Below, one piece after another: positions 25,818 to 34,319 of a stretch of 64,000 bases of DNA. The translations under genes and the position numbers were made by a program. Positions within the stretch are counted from its first letter, which is position 1. Every line of letters starts with the position of its first letter. Location: assembly GCF_010671595.1 (NCBI RefSeq), contig NZ_JAABOP010000001.1, forward strand, positions 744,001-808,000, given 5' to 3'. Under the pieces are notes generated by a model, which was not told the origin of the DNA, did not search any database, and saw only the letters and a list, made by a program, of their open reading frames with translations. This DNA is from Muriicola jejuensis. Its GTDB lineage: Bacteria; Bacteroidota; Bacteroidia; Flavobacteriales; Flavobacteriaceae.

Positions 25818-27143
25818 ATGGACCGCAAGATTCTGCGCTTTTCTGTCACGGCTGCCCTGGCCGGATTCTTATTTGGCTTTGATACGGTAGTGATCTCCGG
25901 GGCAGAAAAGACCCTCCAGGCCCTGTGGCAGTCGTCGGATAGTTTTCACGGAGTGGTGGTCATCGGCATGGCCCTCTGGGGAACTGTGGTAGGCGCTTTG
26001 CTGGGGGGATTTCCCACCAACAGGCTCGGGAGGAAAAAAACGCTGGTCTGGATCGGTATCTTTTACACTGTTTCAGCCGTGGGTTCTGCTTTTGCCAACG
26101 ACCCGATTACCTTTGCGGTCTTTCGCTTCCTGGGAGGGCTCGGCGTGGGTGCTTCGACCGTGGCTGCCCCCACCTATATCTCGGAGATAGCCCCGGCCAA
26201 AAACAGGGGAAAACTCGTGGGCCTGTACCAGTTCAACATCGTCTTCGGGATCCTCATCGCCTTCTTTTCCAACTACCTGCTCAGCAACATAGGCGAAAAT
26301 GCCTGGAGGTGGATGGTAGGTGTGGAGGCCATCCCCGCATTCATCTATACCGTAATGGCCTTCGGACTCCCCAAAAGCCCGAGATGGCTTCTCAGCAGGT
26401 CCCGTTTTGACGAAGCGCGTGCTGTATTGCAAGAAATAAATCCCGAGGGTCATATCGAACAGCTCCTGGAAGATGTAAAACTGGAGAATTTGAACACCAT
26501 CCCGGGGGAGACCATTTTTATCAGAAAGTACCGCTTTCCCCTTTTACTGGCATTTCTCATCGCGTTCTTCAACCAGTTTTCGGGCATCAATGCCTTCTTA
26601 TACTACGCTCCCCGCATCCTGGAAGAAGCCGGACTCGGAGCGAGTACTGCCCTCCTGAGCAGTATCGGCATAGGGGTAACCAATATGGTTTTTACCCTTA
26701 TTGGGATCAATCTGATCGATCGCATGGGCAGAAAGCAATTGATGTACATAGGGTCTGTGGGCTACATCCTTTCCCTGACCCTGGTGGCCTCAGCTTTCTT
26801 TTTTGAGTGGGAAGGCCTTGCCGTCGCCCTGTTCCTGTTTGTTTTCATAGCAGCCCATGCCATTGGGCAGGGTACCGTTATATGGGTATTTATTTCTGAG
26901 ATCTTTCCAAATCATCTCAGGGGATATGGTCAGAGTTTCGGTAGTTCGGTTCACTGGGTACTCGCGGCTATCATCCCATCATCCATACCCTTCCTTTTCA
27001 GCAGCATAGGGCCGGGTACGGTCTTCGGTATATTCGCGCTGATGATGGTCCTGCAATTGCTGTTTGTGATATTCATGATGCCGGAGACGAAAGGCCTATC
27101 CCTGGAGGAACTAAGCAATAAGTTGAGTCCGCAAAAGCCGTGA
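25818..27143 (+). CDS. Sugar porter of the major facilitator superfamily
   Basis: A 12-helix inner-membrane sugar:proton symporter. Sugar-porter signatures are present: GFLFGFDTVVISGAE in helix 1, RLGRKKT after helix 2, RFLGGLGVGASTVAAPTYIS near helix 4-5, PKSPRWLLS at the end of helix 6, DRMGRKQL after helix 8, and PETKGLSLEEL at the end of helix 12. At 441 residues it matches XylE/GalP/glucose transporters. The sugar cannot be read from the sequence. Lone gene 63 bases after waaA. Confidence 0.93.
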   Translation: MDRKILRFSVTAALAGFLFGFDTVVISGAEKTLQALWQSSDSFHGVVVIGMALWGTVVGALLGGFPTNRLGRKKTLVWIGIFYTVSAVGSAFANDPITFAVFRFLGGLGVGASTVAAPTYISEIAPAKNRGKLVGLYQFNIVFGILIAFFSNYLLSNIGENAWRWMVGVEAIPAFIYTVMAFGLPKSPRWLLSRSRFDEARAVLQEINPEGHIEQLLEDVKLENLNTIPGETIFIRKYRFPLLLAFLIAFFNQFSGINAFLYYAPRILEEAGLGASTALLSSIGIGVTNMVFTLIGINLIDRMGRKQLMYIGSVGYILSLTLVASAFFFEWEGLAVALFLFVFIAAHAIGQGTVIWVFISEIFPNHLRGYGQSFGSSVHWVLAAIIPSSIPFLFSSIGPGTVFGIFALMMVLQLLFVIFMMPETKGLSLEELSNKLSPQKP

Positions 27144-27287
27144 AGGTCAGGGAATCCGCTTTTTATCGAAGATTTTTACCACCTGACTTTTAAATATAAT
27201 ATCCCGTAAATTTTTTATTCAAATTGGGGGATGCAAAAAAAGACCGGGTTCGGGATTTTTTGTAACTTTCACCTAAGCACGAGAACC

Positions 27288-27419
27288 ATGGACGAACAAC
27301 TGAACATCGGCACCAAAATACTGAATGGGTTTCTGCGCGTCATGGTAACGGTACTCGTATTGATTCTCGCATCCGTTGTTATAGCGCTGATCCTGGCCTT
27401 ATTCGGATTCTGGTCCTGA
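27288..27419 (+). CDS. Small single-span membrane protein, 43 residues
   Basis: The peptide begins MDEQLNIGTKILNGFLRV and then forms one long hydrophobic helix (MVTVLVLILASVVIALILALF). The frame is open further upstream to 27231, but that part reads like leader sequence and contains TAACTTTC (27263-27270), one base from TAnnTTTG, which favours the ATG at 27288. No family recognised. It could be a small membrane regulator or a false call; conservation would decide. Confidence 0.45.
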   Translation: MDEQLNIGTKILNGFLRVMVTVLVLILASVVIALILALFGFWS

Positions 27420-27502
27420 TGCTGATCAAATGCTGATTTATTTGTAATCTTCCTGTTTTCTCTCTCAGGAAAATGACATTGCTCCTATTGCATTTCTTTT
27501 CA

Positions 27503-30055
27503 TCATCCGCATTTTGAAGACCCGCAATCCGTACATGTAAGACATCCTTCCTGATAGATGAGGTTCGTTGATTTGCAATTGCTGCATTTCTGACCCTTGG
27601 CGGCCACCCCGTCTGCCACATACCGCTTTAACGCCCTTGCCACTCCATTCTTCCAGGTATTGATCTGTTCACTGTCCAGGTGGAGGCTGCCGATCAGGTC
27701 CACAATCTTCTCTATGGGCATCCCGTGCCTGAGGGTGCTGGAGATGAGCTTGGCGTAGTTCCAGTACTCGGGGTCGAATTTATGGGACAACCCTTCGATG
27801 GTGGTCTTGTATCCCCGCGCATTCTTGTACTGGAAATCATAGCGTGAAATGCCATTCTCATCCCGGTTCTTGATGATCAGGCCCTCGTTCACCCATCGCG
27901 GGATGAGGATCCCGTCCTCGTCATCGGCCAGTCCGGTAAAGATCTCATAGGGTTTGCCGTCTATGAGTCCGACGAAGGCGATCCATTTTTCCTTGTTGTT
28001 TTGAAAACGGACCACATCGGCCTCCAGGACCTGGGGCCTTTTGGCGGGAAAGGAAGTGAGTTTTGAGACCTCTTCCTCTTTTTCTTCATCGTTGGAGATC
28101 AGCACACCCGATCTGGATCCGTCTCGGTACACGGTCACCCCTTTACATCCGGCTTTCCAGGCTTCCAGATACAATTCCCCCACCAGTTGCTCAGAGACAT
28201 CGTTAGGCAGGTTGATGGTTACGCTGATAGAATGGTCTACCCACTTCTGTACCGCTCCCTGCAATCTCACCTTGCTCAGCCAGTCCACATCGTTGGATGT
28301 AGCCTTGTAATAAGGCGATTTTTCGACGATGGCATTGATCTCTTCCTGGGAATAATTCTTATGTGCGTCGTACCCATTAGCGGTCATCCAGACTTTGAAC
28401 TGATGGTGGAACACCAGGTATTCTTCCCAGGAATCCCCCACCTCGTCCACAAAATCGACCCTCACACCCTTATCGTTCGGGTTCACCTTTCTCCTACGCT
28501 TGTATACGGGAAGGAAGACCGGCTCTATTCCTGAGGTGGTCTGTGTCATGAGGCTGGTCGTGCCTGTGGGCGCAATGGTTAGGAGGGCGATATTTCGCCT
28601 GCCGTACTCCAGCATTTCGTAATACAACTGTTCATCGGCTTCTTTCAGGCGAAGGATGAAGGGGTTCTCTTTTTCTCTTTCGGCATCGAAAAGCTCGAAA
28701 GGTCCCCGGTCCCTGGCAGTGTGTACCGATGCCCGATAGGCTTCCAGGGCGATGGTCTTGTGTACCTCAACGGAGAACGCATTGGCTTTCTCGCTGCCAT
28801 AGCGAAGGCCCAGGGCTGCCAGCATATCGCCTTCGGCGGTGATACCGATCCCGGTGCGCCTGCCTTCCCTGGCTTTCTTCTGTATGTTCTTCCAGAGTTT
28901 GTGTTCCACCCTTTTGGTCTCTTCCATTTCCGGGTCATCTTCTATCTTTTTCAGGATCGTATCCACCTTTTCGAGCTCCAGGTCGATGATATCGTCCATG
29001 ATACTCTGGGCAGCGGCCACGTGCTCTTTGAAGAGCGGGAAATTGAATGCAGCCTTTTCCGTAAAGGGGGCCTCCACATAGGAAAGCAGGTTGATAGCCA
29101 GCAAACGGCAGGAATCATAGGGACAGAGGGGTATTTCCCCACAGGGATTGGTAGAGACGGTCCGGTATCCGAGGTCGGCATAACAGTCAGGCACGGATTC
29201 CCGAATGATGGTATCCCAGAAGAGGATCCCGGGCTCCGCCGATTTCCATGCGTTATGCACGATCTTATTCCAGAGTTGAGACGCGCTGATCTCTTTTGAA
29301 AATTTAGGTGTATCACTGTGGATCGGAAATTTCTGAGTATAGGCTGCATCCGATTCCACGGCTTTCATAAACGCATCGTCAATCCGCACGGAGACATTGG
29401 CCCCGGTGACCTTCCCCTGCTCCATTTTGGCATCGATGAAATCCTCTGCATCCGGATGGTTGATGGATACAGATAGCATTAGGGCGCCTCGGCGACCATC
29501 CTGGGCAACCTCCCGGGTAGAATTGGAATAGCGTTCCATAAAGGGAACCAGGCCTGTGGAAGTAAGGGCAGAATTTTTGACCGGCGATCCCTTGGGGCGA
29601 ATGTGAGACAAGTCGTGCCCTACTCCTCCCCTTCTTTTCATCAGTTGTACCTGTTCCTGGTCTACCTTCATGATTGCTCCGTACGAATCCGAATTCCCTT
29701 CAGTACCGATCACAAAGCAATTGGACAGGGAAGCGATCTGGAACGGATTGCCGATGCCCGCCATCGGACTACCCTGGGGTACGATGTACCGGAAGTTCTT
29801 AATGAGACCAAAGACCTCATCTTCGGACATGGGGTTGGGGTATTTCGCCTCGATACGGGCGATCTCCCGGGCGATCCTGCGATGCATGTCGTCCGGGGTA
29901 CGCTCGTATAACAGCCCCTCGGAGTCTTTCAGGGCGTATTTGTTCACCCATACGCGGGCTGCGAGGTCATCCCCGTCAAAATAGGACAAGGAGGCTTCGA
30001 AAGCTTCTTCCTGTGTATAGGTTTTGGAAAGAGCAGGGTTGGAAGTAGTTTGCAT
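27503..30055 (-). CDS. nrdJ: Adenosylcobalamin-dependent (class II) ribonucleotide reductase
   Basis: Makes deoxynucleotides by a vitamin B12-generated radical, without needing oxygen. The catalytic region shows SLSNCFVIG, NPCGEIPLCPYDSCR with Cys305 in the active-site loop, and GTTSLMTQTTSGIEP. The C-terminus ends in a cysteine-rich tail (CSNC ... CLTCTDCGSSKCG), as expected for redox-active Cys that re-reduce the active site. The frame extends 16 codons upstream to 30103, but a -7-like element lies at 30091-30098, so the start at 30055 is preferred (850 residues). Its upstream palindrome suggests control by a Crp/Fnr regulator. Confidence 0.95.
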   Translation of the reverse strand: MQTTSNPALSKTYTQEEAFEASLSYFDGDDLAARVWVNKYALKDSEGLLYERTPDDMHRRIAREIARIEAKYPNPMSEDEVFGLIKNFRYIVPQGSPMAGIGNPFQIASLSNCFVIGTEGNSDSYGAIMKVDQEQVQLMKRRGGVGHDLSHIRPKGSPVKNSALTSTGLVPFMERYSNSTREVAQDGRRGALMLSVSINHPDAEDFIDAKMEQGKVTGANVSVRIDDAFMKAVESDAAYTQKFPIHSDTPKFSKEISASQLWNKIVHNAWKSAEPGILFWDTIIRESVPDCYADLGYRTVSTNPCGEIPLCPYDSCRLLAINLLSYVEAPFTEKAAFNFPLFKEHVAAAQSIMDDIIDLELEKVDTILKKIEDDPEMEETKRVEHKLWKNIQKKAREGRRTGIGITAEGDMLAALGLRYGSEKANAFSVEVHKTIALEAYRASVHTARDRGPFELFDAEREKENPFILRLKEADEQLYYEMLEYGRRNIALLTIAPTGTTSLMTQTTSGIEPVFLPVYKRRRKVNPNDKGVRVDFVDEVGDSWEEYLVFHHQFKVWMTANGYDAHKNYSQEEINAIVEKSPYYKATSNDVDWLSKVRLQGAVQKWVDHSISVTINLPNDVSEQLVGELYLEAWKAGCKGVTVYRDGSRSGVLISNDEEKEEEVSKLTSFPAKRPQVLEADVVRFQNNKEKWIAFVGLIDGKPYEIFTGLADDEDGILIPRWVNEGLIIKNRDENGISRYDFQYKNARGYKTTIEGLSHKFDPEYWNYAKLISSTLRHGMPIEKIVDLIGSLHLDSEQINTWKNGVARALKRYVADGVAAKGQKCSNCKSTNLIYQEGCLTCTDCGSSKCG

Positions 30056-30090
30056 AAAAATGGGATCTACGGTTAGGAATTCTACGAGAC

Positions 30091-30138
30091 TAAAAGTAGG
30101 CAAGAAATATGGAACCGTTTTATGATAAAAATCATAAA
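30091..30138 (-). promoter_or_regulatory. Candidate Fnr-type operator and -7 element of nrdJ
   Basis: The 20-base stretch 30119-30138 is a perfect palindrome containing TGAT-N4-ATCA (30123-30134). On the minus strand, TACTTTTA occupies 30098-30091; its first base is 30.5 bases from the palindrome centre. This matches the spacing of three other sites in the window (usp, ccoI, ccoS). Confidence 0.6.
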
Positions 30139-30316
30139 GTGAACCGATTCAATGCGTAAAATATCTGATTATCAGCATACTAAATACTTATCAACAGAAA
30201 AAAGTTGACAAATTTTTGAAACTGCCATGGGATTTTCTCGGATACCCGTGCGCGGGTGGGTGTGTTAGTTCAGACTTCTACCGGCATCCTGCCAGAGCTG
30301 ATTCATGAAATAAAAA

Positions 30317-30338
30317 AACCCTCCATTGCTGAAGGGTT
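30317..30338 (-). terminator. Terminator downstream of tRNA-Leu(CAG)
   Basis: AACCCT (30317-30322) and AGGGTT (30333-30338) form a 6-bp stem with a 10-base loop. On the minus strand a run of seven T follows, 14 bases after the tRNA 3' end. Confidence 0.65.
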
Positions 30339-30351
30339 CTCATTTCTTCTG

Positions 30352-30433
30352 TACAGGTGGGGAGACTCGAACTCCCAAGCCTCGCGGCACTAGTTCCTGA
30401 TACTAGCGTGTCTACCAATTCCACCACACCTGC
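30352..30433 (-). tRNA. tRNA-Leu (anticodon CAG)
   Basis: On the minus strand the acceptor arm GCAGGTG pairs with CACCTGT (the terminal pair is G-U), with discriminator A. The anticodon stem CTAGT/ACTAG encloses ATCAGGA, giving CAG. The variable arm is long (class II) and the T arm is GGGAGTTCGAGTCTCCC. It has 82 bases and no encoded CCA. It closely resembles tRNA-Leu(UAG) at 36188, including the first bases of the 3' flank. Confidence 0.97.
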
Positions 30434-30688
30434 AAACAGGGCGTCAAAGATACAAAAGAAGAATTGTTTTGTAAAAGGAATATTTCTATAAAAATGAAGG
30501 TGTCCGGCAACAGAGTCTTTAAATCAATAGATCCTCTCCTTCCTTCATCAGAAATATGTAGGATCCCAGGATTATTCAACGCACCGGTGAAGCGTAACTC
30601 AGGTTACTGGCAAAGAAGGCCCGGAGCGCTAGTTTTGCATGCAGATTTTAATACTCCGCAAGTAGTCTGATCAGGAACCCGAATACCC

Positions 30689-32044
30689 ATGAAAAGAATC
30701 TTCCTTATCCCTTTCTTCCTCCTGTATATTCATGTCCTGGCCCAGGAACATCCCGAACCTGGAGATCCGAACAGCCTGAAGGAGCTTTTTACCAGGGGGG
30801 AGGTGGAAGGCCATATTCGCAACTTTTTTATGACTACACTGAATGAAGGCTCTCTCAAGGATTACTACACGAACGCAATCGGAGGGGCCCTGGCTTACAA
30901 GACCCGGGAATTCAAGGGGTTTGAACTGGGAGTGAAGGGGATCTTCACCTACAAAGGGTTCTCCACAGACCTCAATGAGGCCGATGAAACGACCGGCCAG
31001 ATCTCCAAATGGGAGCACGAGCTCTACGACATTACTAATTTCGACAATTTCAACGACCTGGACCGACTCGAGGAATTGTACCTCCGATTCAATTTCGAAC
31101 ATGGCTATCTCACTTATGGCAAACTGGCCATAGAGGATACCCCCCTGCTTAATGAGAGCGATGGACGGATGAAACCGTTTGCCTTTAAAGGGATCTGGTT
31201 TCAATACCAAAAAGGAGGACAGAACCTAACCCTAAGCTGGCTGGACAGGGTCTCCCCCAGGAGCACGGTGGAGTGGTACGACTTTAACGAGGCCATCGGG
31301 TTGGTGAACAACGGTTTCCAGCCGAACGGGGAAACGGCAGATTACAGGGATAAGACAGAATCCAAAGGCATCGCCCTGCTTCAGTATGAAAATCACATCA
31401 GCTCTTTAGATCTTAAAGCCAATCACTGGTACCTCCACCACATCAGTTATACGAGCATGCTGGAGGTGGACCTGCATTACAATGACTGGACCCTGGGAAT
31501 ACAATACGCCATCCAATTCCCAGACAGATTCCAGGACGGGCTTCCCTACATCGGGCGATACGTACAACCCCAGGAGAAAGGCCAAGTGCTCAGCGGAAAA
31601 CTGGCCTATGGAGCCGAGCCCTGGAATTTCAGCCTGGCTTACACCAGGGCCTTCGACACAGGAAGGTTCCTCTTTCCCAAAGAACTGGGGCGCGACCATT
31701 TCTTTACCTCTATTCCGCGGTCCCGTCTGGAGGGCCTTGGCGATGTGGATGTCCTCACCCTTTCGGGCACGCACAGGTTCAAACGGGAAGGATTTTATGT
31801 AGGGCTCGATTTTACGGAAGTATTCGGGGCTAAAGTGGGTGATTTCCAGTTCAACAAATACAACCTGGATGAATACTATCAATTGAATTTAAGGCTACAC
31901 TACGAGCTTAAAGGCTACCTGGAAGGCCTGAATTTCGACCTGCTCTACATTCACAAGGAGAACCGGAACAATTCCGGCCCGGAAATCATCTTCAACAGCA
32001 GTAATTTTGACCAGATTAGCTTTGTGACAAATTATGCTTTCTAA
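30689..32044 (+). CDS. OprD-like outer-membrane porin
   Basis: A signal peptide (residues 1-18, ending in VLAQ) precedes about 430 residues of alternating strands with many Tyr/Trp/Phe. The protein ends in a C-terminal aromatic residue (VTNYAF), as needed for BAM insertion. Segments such as AIGGALAYKTREFKGFELGVKG and LSWLDRVSPRS recall OprD/porin-superfamily barrels that pass small solutes. At 451 residues it is compatible with 16-18 strands. The substrate is unknown and no transporter gene is adjacent. Identification rests on pattern, not on a strong motif. Confidence 0.7.
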   Translation: MKRIFLIPFFLLYIHVLAQEHPEPGDPNSLKELFTRGEVEGHIRNFFMTTLNEGSLKDYYTNAIGGALAYKTREFKGFELGVKGIFTYKGFSTDLNEADETTGQISKWEHELYDITNFDNFNDLDRLEELYLRFNFEHGYLTYGKLAIEDTPLLNESDGRMKPFAFKGIWFQYQKGGQNLTLSWLDRVSPRSTVEWYDFNEAIGLVNNGFQPNGETADYRDKTESKGIALLQYENHISSLDLKANHWYLHHISYTSMLEVDLHYNDWTLGIQYAIQFPDRFQDGLPYIGRYVQPQEKGQVLSGKLAYGAEPWNFSLAYTRAFDTGRFLFPKELGRDHFFTSIPRSRLEGLGDVDVLTLSGTHRFKREGFYVGLDFTEVFGAKVGDFQFNKYNLDEYYQLNLRLHYELKGYLEGLNFDLLYIHKENRNNSGPEIIFNSSNFDQISFVTNYAF

Positions 32045-32184
32045 GCGGCTTAAATAAATGCCCCCTAGAGATCTGTTTCTTATCTTAGACTCTTAGAGAG
32101 TTGAAAATACAGCGCGGCAGTTCTAAGAATACCGTTTGACCAAAGGATCGGTCCGGTGATTGAACAGAGTAATTCGAATATAAA

Positions 32185-32739
32185 ATGTTGTATATCATTA
32201 GCGGGGCATCCCGGTCAGGCAAAACCCTAATGGCCGGAAAAATCCTCGAAGAACGAAGGATTACTTATTTGTCACTCGATTGGCTGGTGATGGGATTTAC
32301 GAATGGAATGCCGGAAGTGGGAATACGGGATACCTTATTCCCCGATGAGATCGCCGAAAGATCCTGGCCATTTTTACAGGCAATGCTCGAAAGTATGATA
32401 TACGTCGAAACGGATTGCGTAATCGAAGGTGAAGCCCTACTTCCCGGTTATATGGCTGAATTAATAAAAAAACACCCGGACAATATCCGGATCTGTTTTC
32501 TGGGATATACCGATGTTTCCATTTGGAAAAAAATCGAACAGATAAAAAAATTCAGTACGGGCACGAACGACTGGTTAACCGATAAATCGGACGATTACAT
32601 AGCAGACCACATCAACAATATGATAGCACATAGCAAAAATATTAAGCAGGCCTGTGAAGAGAATCATATCGCATACTTTGACACTTCGGATCATTTCGAT
32701 AAGGCGATAGAAGATGCTGTGGATCACCTGCTGGGATGA
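32185..32739 (+). CDS. P-loop kinase-like protein
   Basis: The Walker A motif GASRSGKT is at residues 7-14, directly after the first beta strand. A later ETDCVIEGEALLP has the look of a Walker B/substrate strand of small-molecule kinases (shikimate/adenylate kinase fold), and the C-terminal half is helical. At 184 residues it fits a small kinase such as those acting on sugars or phosphoglycerate, but the substrate cannot be named. The second half of the gene is distinctly AT-richer than neighbours, and both flanks are short and AT-rich, hinting at acquisition by transfer. Confidence 0.7.
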   Translation: MLYIISGASRSGKTLMAGKILEERRITYLSLDWLVMGFTNGMPEVGIRDTLFPDEIAERSWPFLQAMLESMIYVETDCVIEGEALLPGYMAELIKKHPDNIRICFLGYTDVSIWKKIEQIKKFSTGTNDWLTDKSDDYIADHINNMIAHSKNIKQACEENHIAYFDTSDHFDKAIEDAVDHLLG

Positions 32740-32814
32740 TTACGGCCTATGCGTGCTCAGTTGGAGTTCAAAAACACCCCGGCTCCAGAGATCATTCTCG
32801 GGTGTGATCACAGA

Positions 32815-33078
32815 TCAGATCCATCCTGAAGCGCGAAGGATCCCTATCAGACCGACTCCGATCCAAAATACATTGAGCAAGGTGTAGGCATTGTCTTTCT
32901 TCAGAACAGAAGTCCAGGAGAGCAATACCGCATCACAGGTATTGAAGATCCACACAAAGAGAAAAGGGCTGTCTTCCCCCAGCCAGCTCACCAGGGAAAA
33001 ACTAAAGATTCGCATCAGCACCCCGAGCATTTCTATAGGTCGTATATATCGAATTACAAAAGCGTTCAGTGGGTTCAT
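32815..33078 (-). CDS. Small three-helix membrane protein, 87 residues
   Basis: Three hydrophobic stretches (about residues 14-32, 38-55, 66-84) with short polar links. The second, FVWIFNTCDAVLLSWTSVLKK, and the C-terminal helix LLNVFWIGVGLIGILRA have the character of small bacterial inner-membrane proteins of the CBU_0592/YgaP-like sort; this is only a resemblance. The gene stands alone, between two plus-strand genes. Function unknown. Confidence 0.55.
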   Translation of the reverse strand: MNPLNAFVIRYIRPIEMLGVLMRIFSFSLVSWLGEDSPFLFVWIFNTCDAVLLSWTSVLKKDNAYTLLNVFWIGVGLIGILRASGWI

Positions 33079-33419
33079 AATTCCGTTTTTTTTAATGGAT
33101 TGTTTCTATTTCCAACCGGTACTTCCACCGTGTTAGACTTCTCTAAATGTAGAGTAATTAGGATTACAAGCTTTGGGAAAAGAAACAGGAGATTTTTCAA
33201 GAAAGGTGCGGATCGGTCCTGGATCTGAATATTTTAGTTTGATCGACTCAGACCCCGCCAAAATCCCGCTTTTTACCTTTCCTATTCACCACGTGAGGAT
33301 TTTGTCGGCTGATAATCAGGGGGATCAGCAAATGATTTCTTACCTTAGGGACAGGACCCCAATCTCACTCTTGCCGGGTAACCTCCTCAAAGTAACAGGC
33401 AGCTAAATCTTATCTCATC
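33079..33419. other. Mostly non-coding 341-base stretch with a doubtful short frame
   Basis: A 77-codon frame from a TTG at 33173 to 33406 is the only open stretch of note. It has no recognisable domain and no clear start signal, so I do not call it. It could be the tail of a decayed gene, since the next gene starts 14 bases later. A short hairpin, CTCTA-AATG-TAGAG, lies at 33141-33154. Confidence 0.4.
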
Positions 33420-34292
33420 ATGAAAAAAATGACAACTTATTCGAGACGTACCCTGGTAAGGAGCGGTGTCTTCGGGCTTTTAGCGGTGCCATTTTCAGGT
33501 CTTTTATTCGCCAAAGGGAATGCGGGACCCGGGGAAGGCTTTAAGAAAGAAGGGCCTCTCTTTCACCGGTATCCTTCCATAGATGACGACATAGTTGCCG
33601 AGGTTGTGGGTGCATCCCATTTTAATTTTGACAGGGTCAAGGAGCTGGTCGCCCACAGGCCCGAACTGGCTAGGGCTACCTGGGACTGGGCCTTTGGCGA
33701 CTGGGAAACGGCACTTGGAGCTGCCTCCCACGTCGGTCGCAGAGATATCGCTAATTTCCTTATCGAACATGGTGCCAGGCCGGATATTTTCACCTTCGCA
33801 ATGTTCGGTCGGTTTGAGGTCGTGAAATCGATGATCGCATCCTCCCCCGGGATCGAATCCATTGCCGGCCCACACGGCATCAGCCTGCTGAGTCATGTGA
33901 AGGCAGGTCTCCGAACGGACTATGGGATCCCCCTTTCCGACGAGCAGGTGGAATCTTCAAATCAGCTTATCGCTTACCTGGAAGAACTCGGGACCGCAGA
34001 CCGGAAGGAGAAAGATATCCCCATGACGCAGGAAGAAAAAGATAGATACACCGGTGACTACCGGTACGGAGAAGGGGAAAAGGAAGGTTTCTCCGTGAAG
34101 TACAACATGAGGGGCAACCTTTCCCTGGGCAAGCTAGGAAAGTCGGGCGGGGCCCTTTTCCAGAAATCCCCCAATGTCTTTACCTATAATGGGGTCCCCT
34201 CTGTAGAAGTGCATTTTGAGGTCAGGGAAAATGAGGTCCTTTCCCTGACGGTCCATGAACCCGATCTGACCTTAAAAGCCGTCAAAGTATAA
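33420..34292 (+). CDS. Ankyrin-repeat protein with twin-arginine leader
   Basis: The N-terminus YSRRTLVRSGVFGLLAVPF has a twin-arginine motif and a hydrophobic core, so export in a folded state by Tat is likely. Residues of about 60-145 form two to three degenerate ankyrin repeats (ETALGAASHVGRRDIANFLIEHGARPD is the clearest). The last 90 residues are a small beta domain (YTGDYRYGEG ... VHFEVRENEVLSL) like the C-terminal domains often found after beta-lactamase-type or dienelactone hydrolase-type proteins. No catalytic residues are apparent. The next gene also has a twin-arginine type leader, and the two are 27 bases apart. Confidence 0.72.
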   Translation: MKKMTTYSRRTLVRSGVFGLLAVPFSGLLFAKGNAGPGEGFKKEGPLFHRYPSIDDDIVAEVVGASHFNFDRVKELVAHRPELARATWDWAFGDWETALGAASHVGRRDIANFLIEHGARPDIFTFAMFGRFEVVKSMIASSPGIESIAGPHGISLLSHVKAGLRTDYGIPLSDEQVESSNQLIAYLEELGTADRKEKDIPMTQEEKDRYTGDYRYGEGEKEGFSVKYNMRGNLSLGKLGKSGGALFQKSPNVFTYNGVPSVEVHFEVRENEVLSLTVHEPDLTLKAVKV

Positions 34293-34319
34293 CTCGGGGG
34301 CCTGGTTCGTGGGTGCCTG

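Noticed and set aside
27417-27428. TGAT-GCTG-ATCA, another match to the TGAY-N4-RTCA core
   Set aside because: It overlaps the stop codon of a small gene, has no -7 element at 29-31 bases on either strand, and no gene starts nearby. It fits the chance rate.
30104-30300. Cobalamin riboswitch upstream of nrdJ
   Set aside because: I looked for the conserved B12 box and its stems on the minus strand and found no convincing match. A covariance-model search would be decisive.
30464-30670. 68-codon frame between tRNA-Leu(CAG) and the porin gene
   Set aside because: Poor composition, no domain, no start signal; regarded as non-coding.
33173-33406. 77-codon frame starting at TTG
   Set aside because: No domain and a weak start; kept only as a note in the description of the gap.
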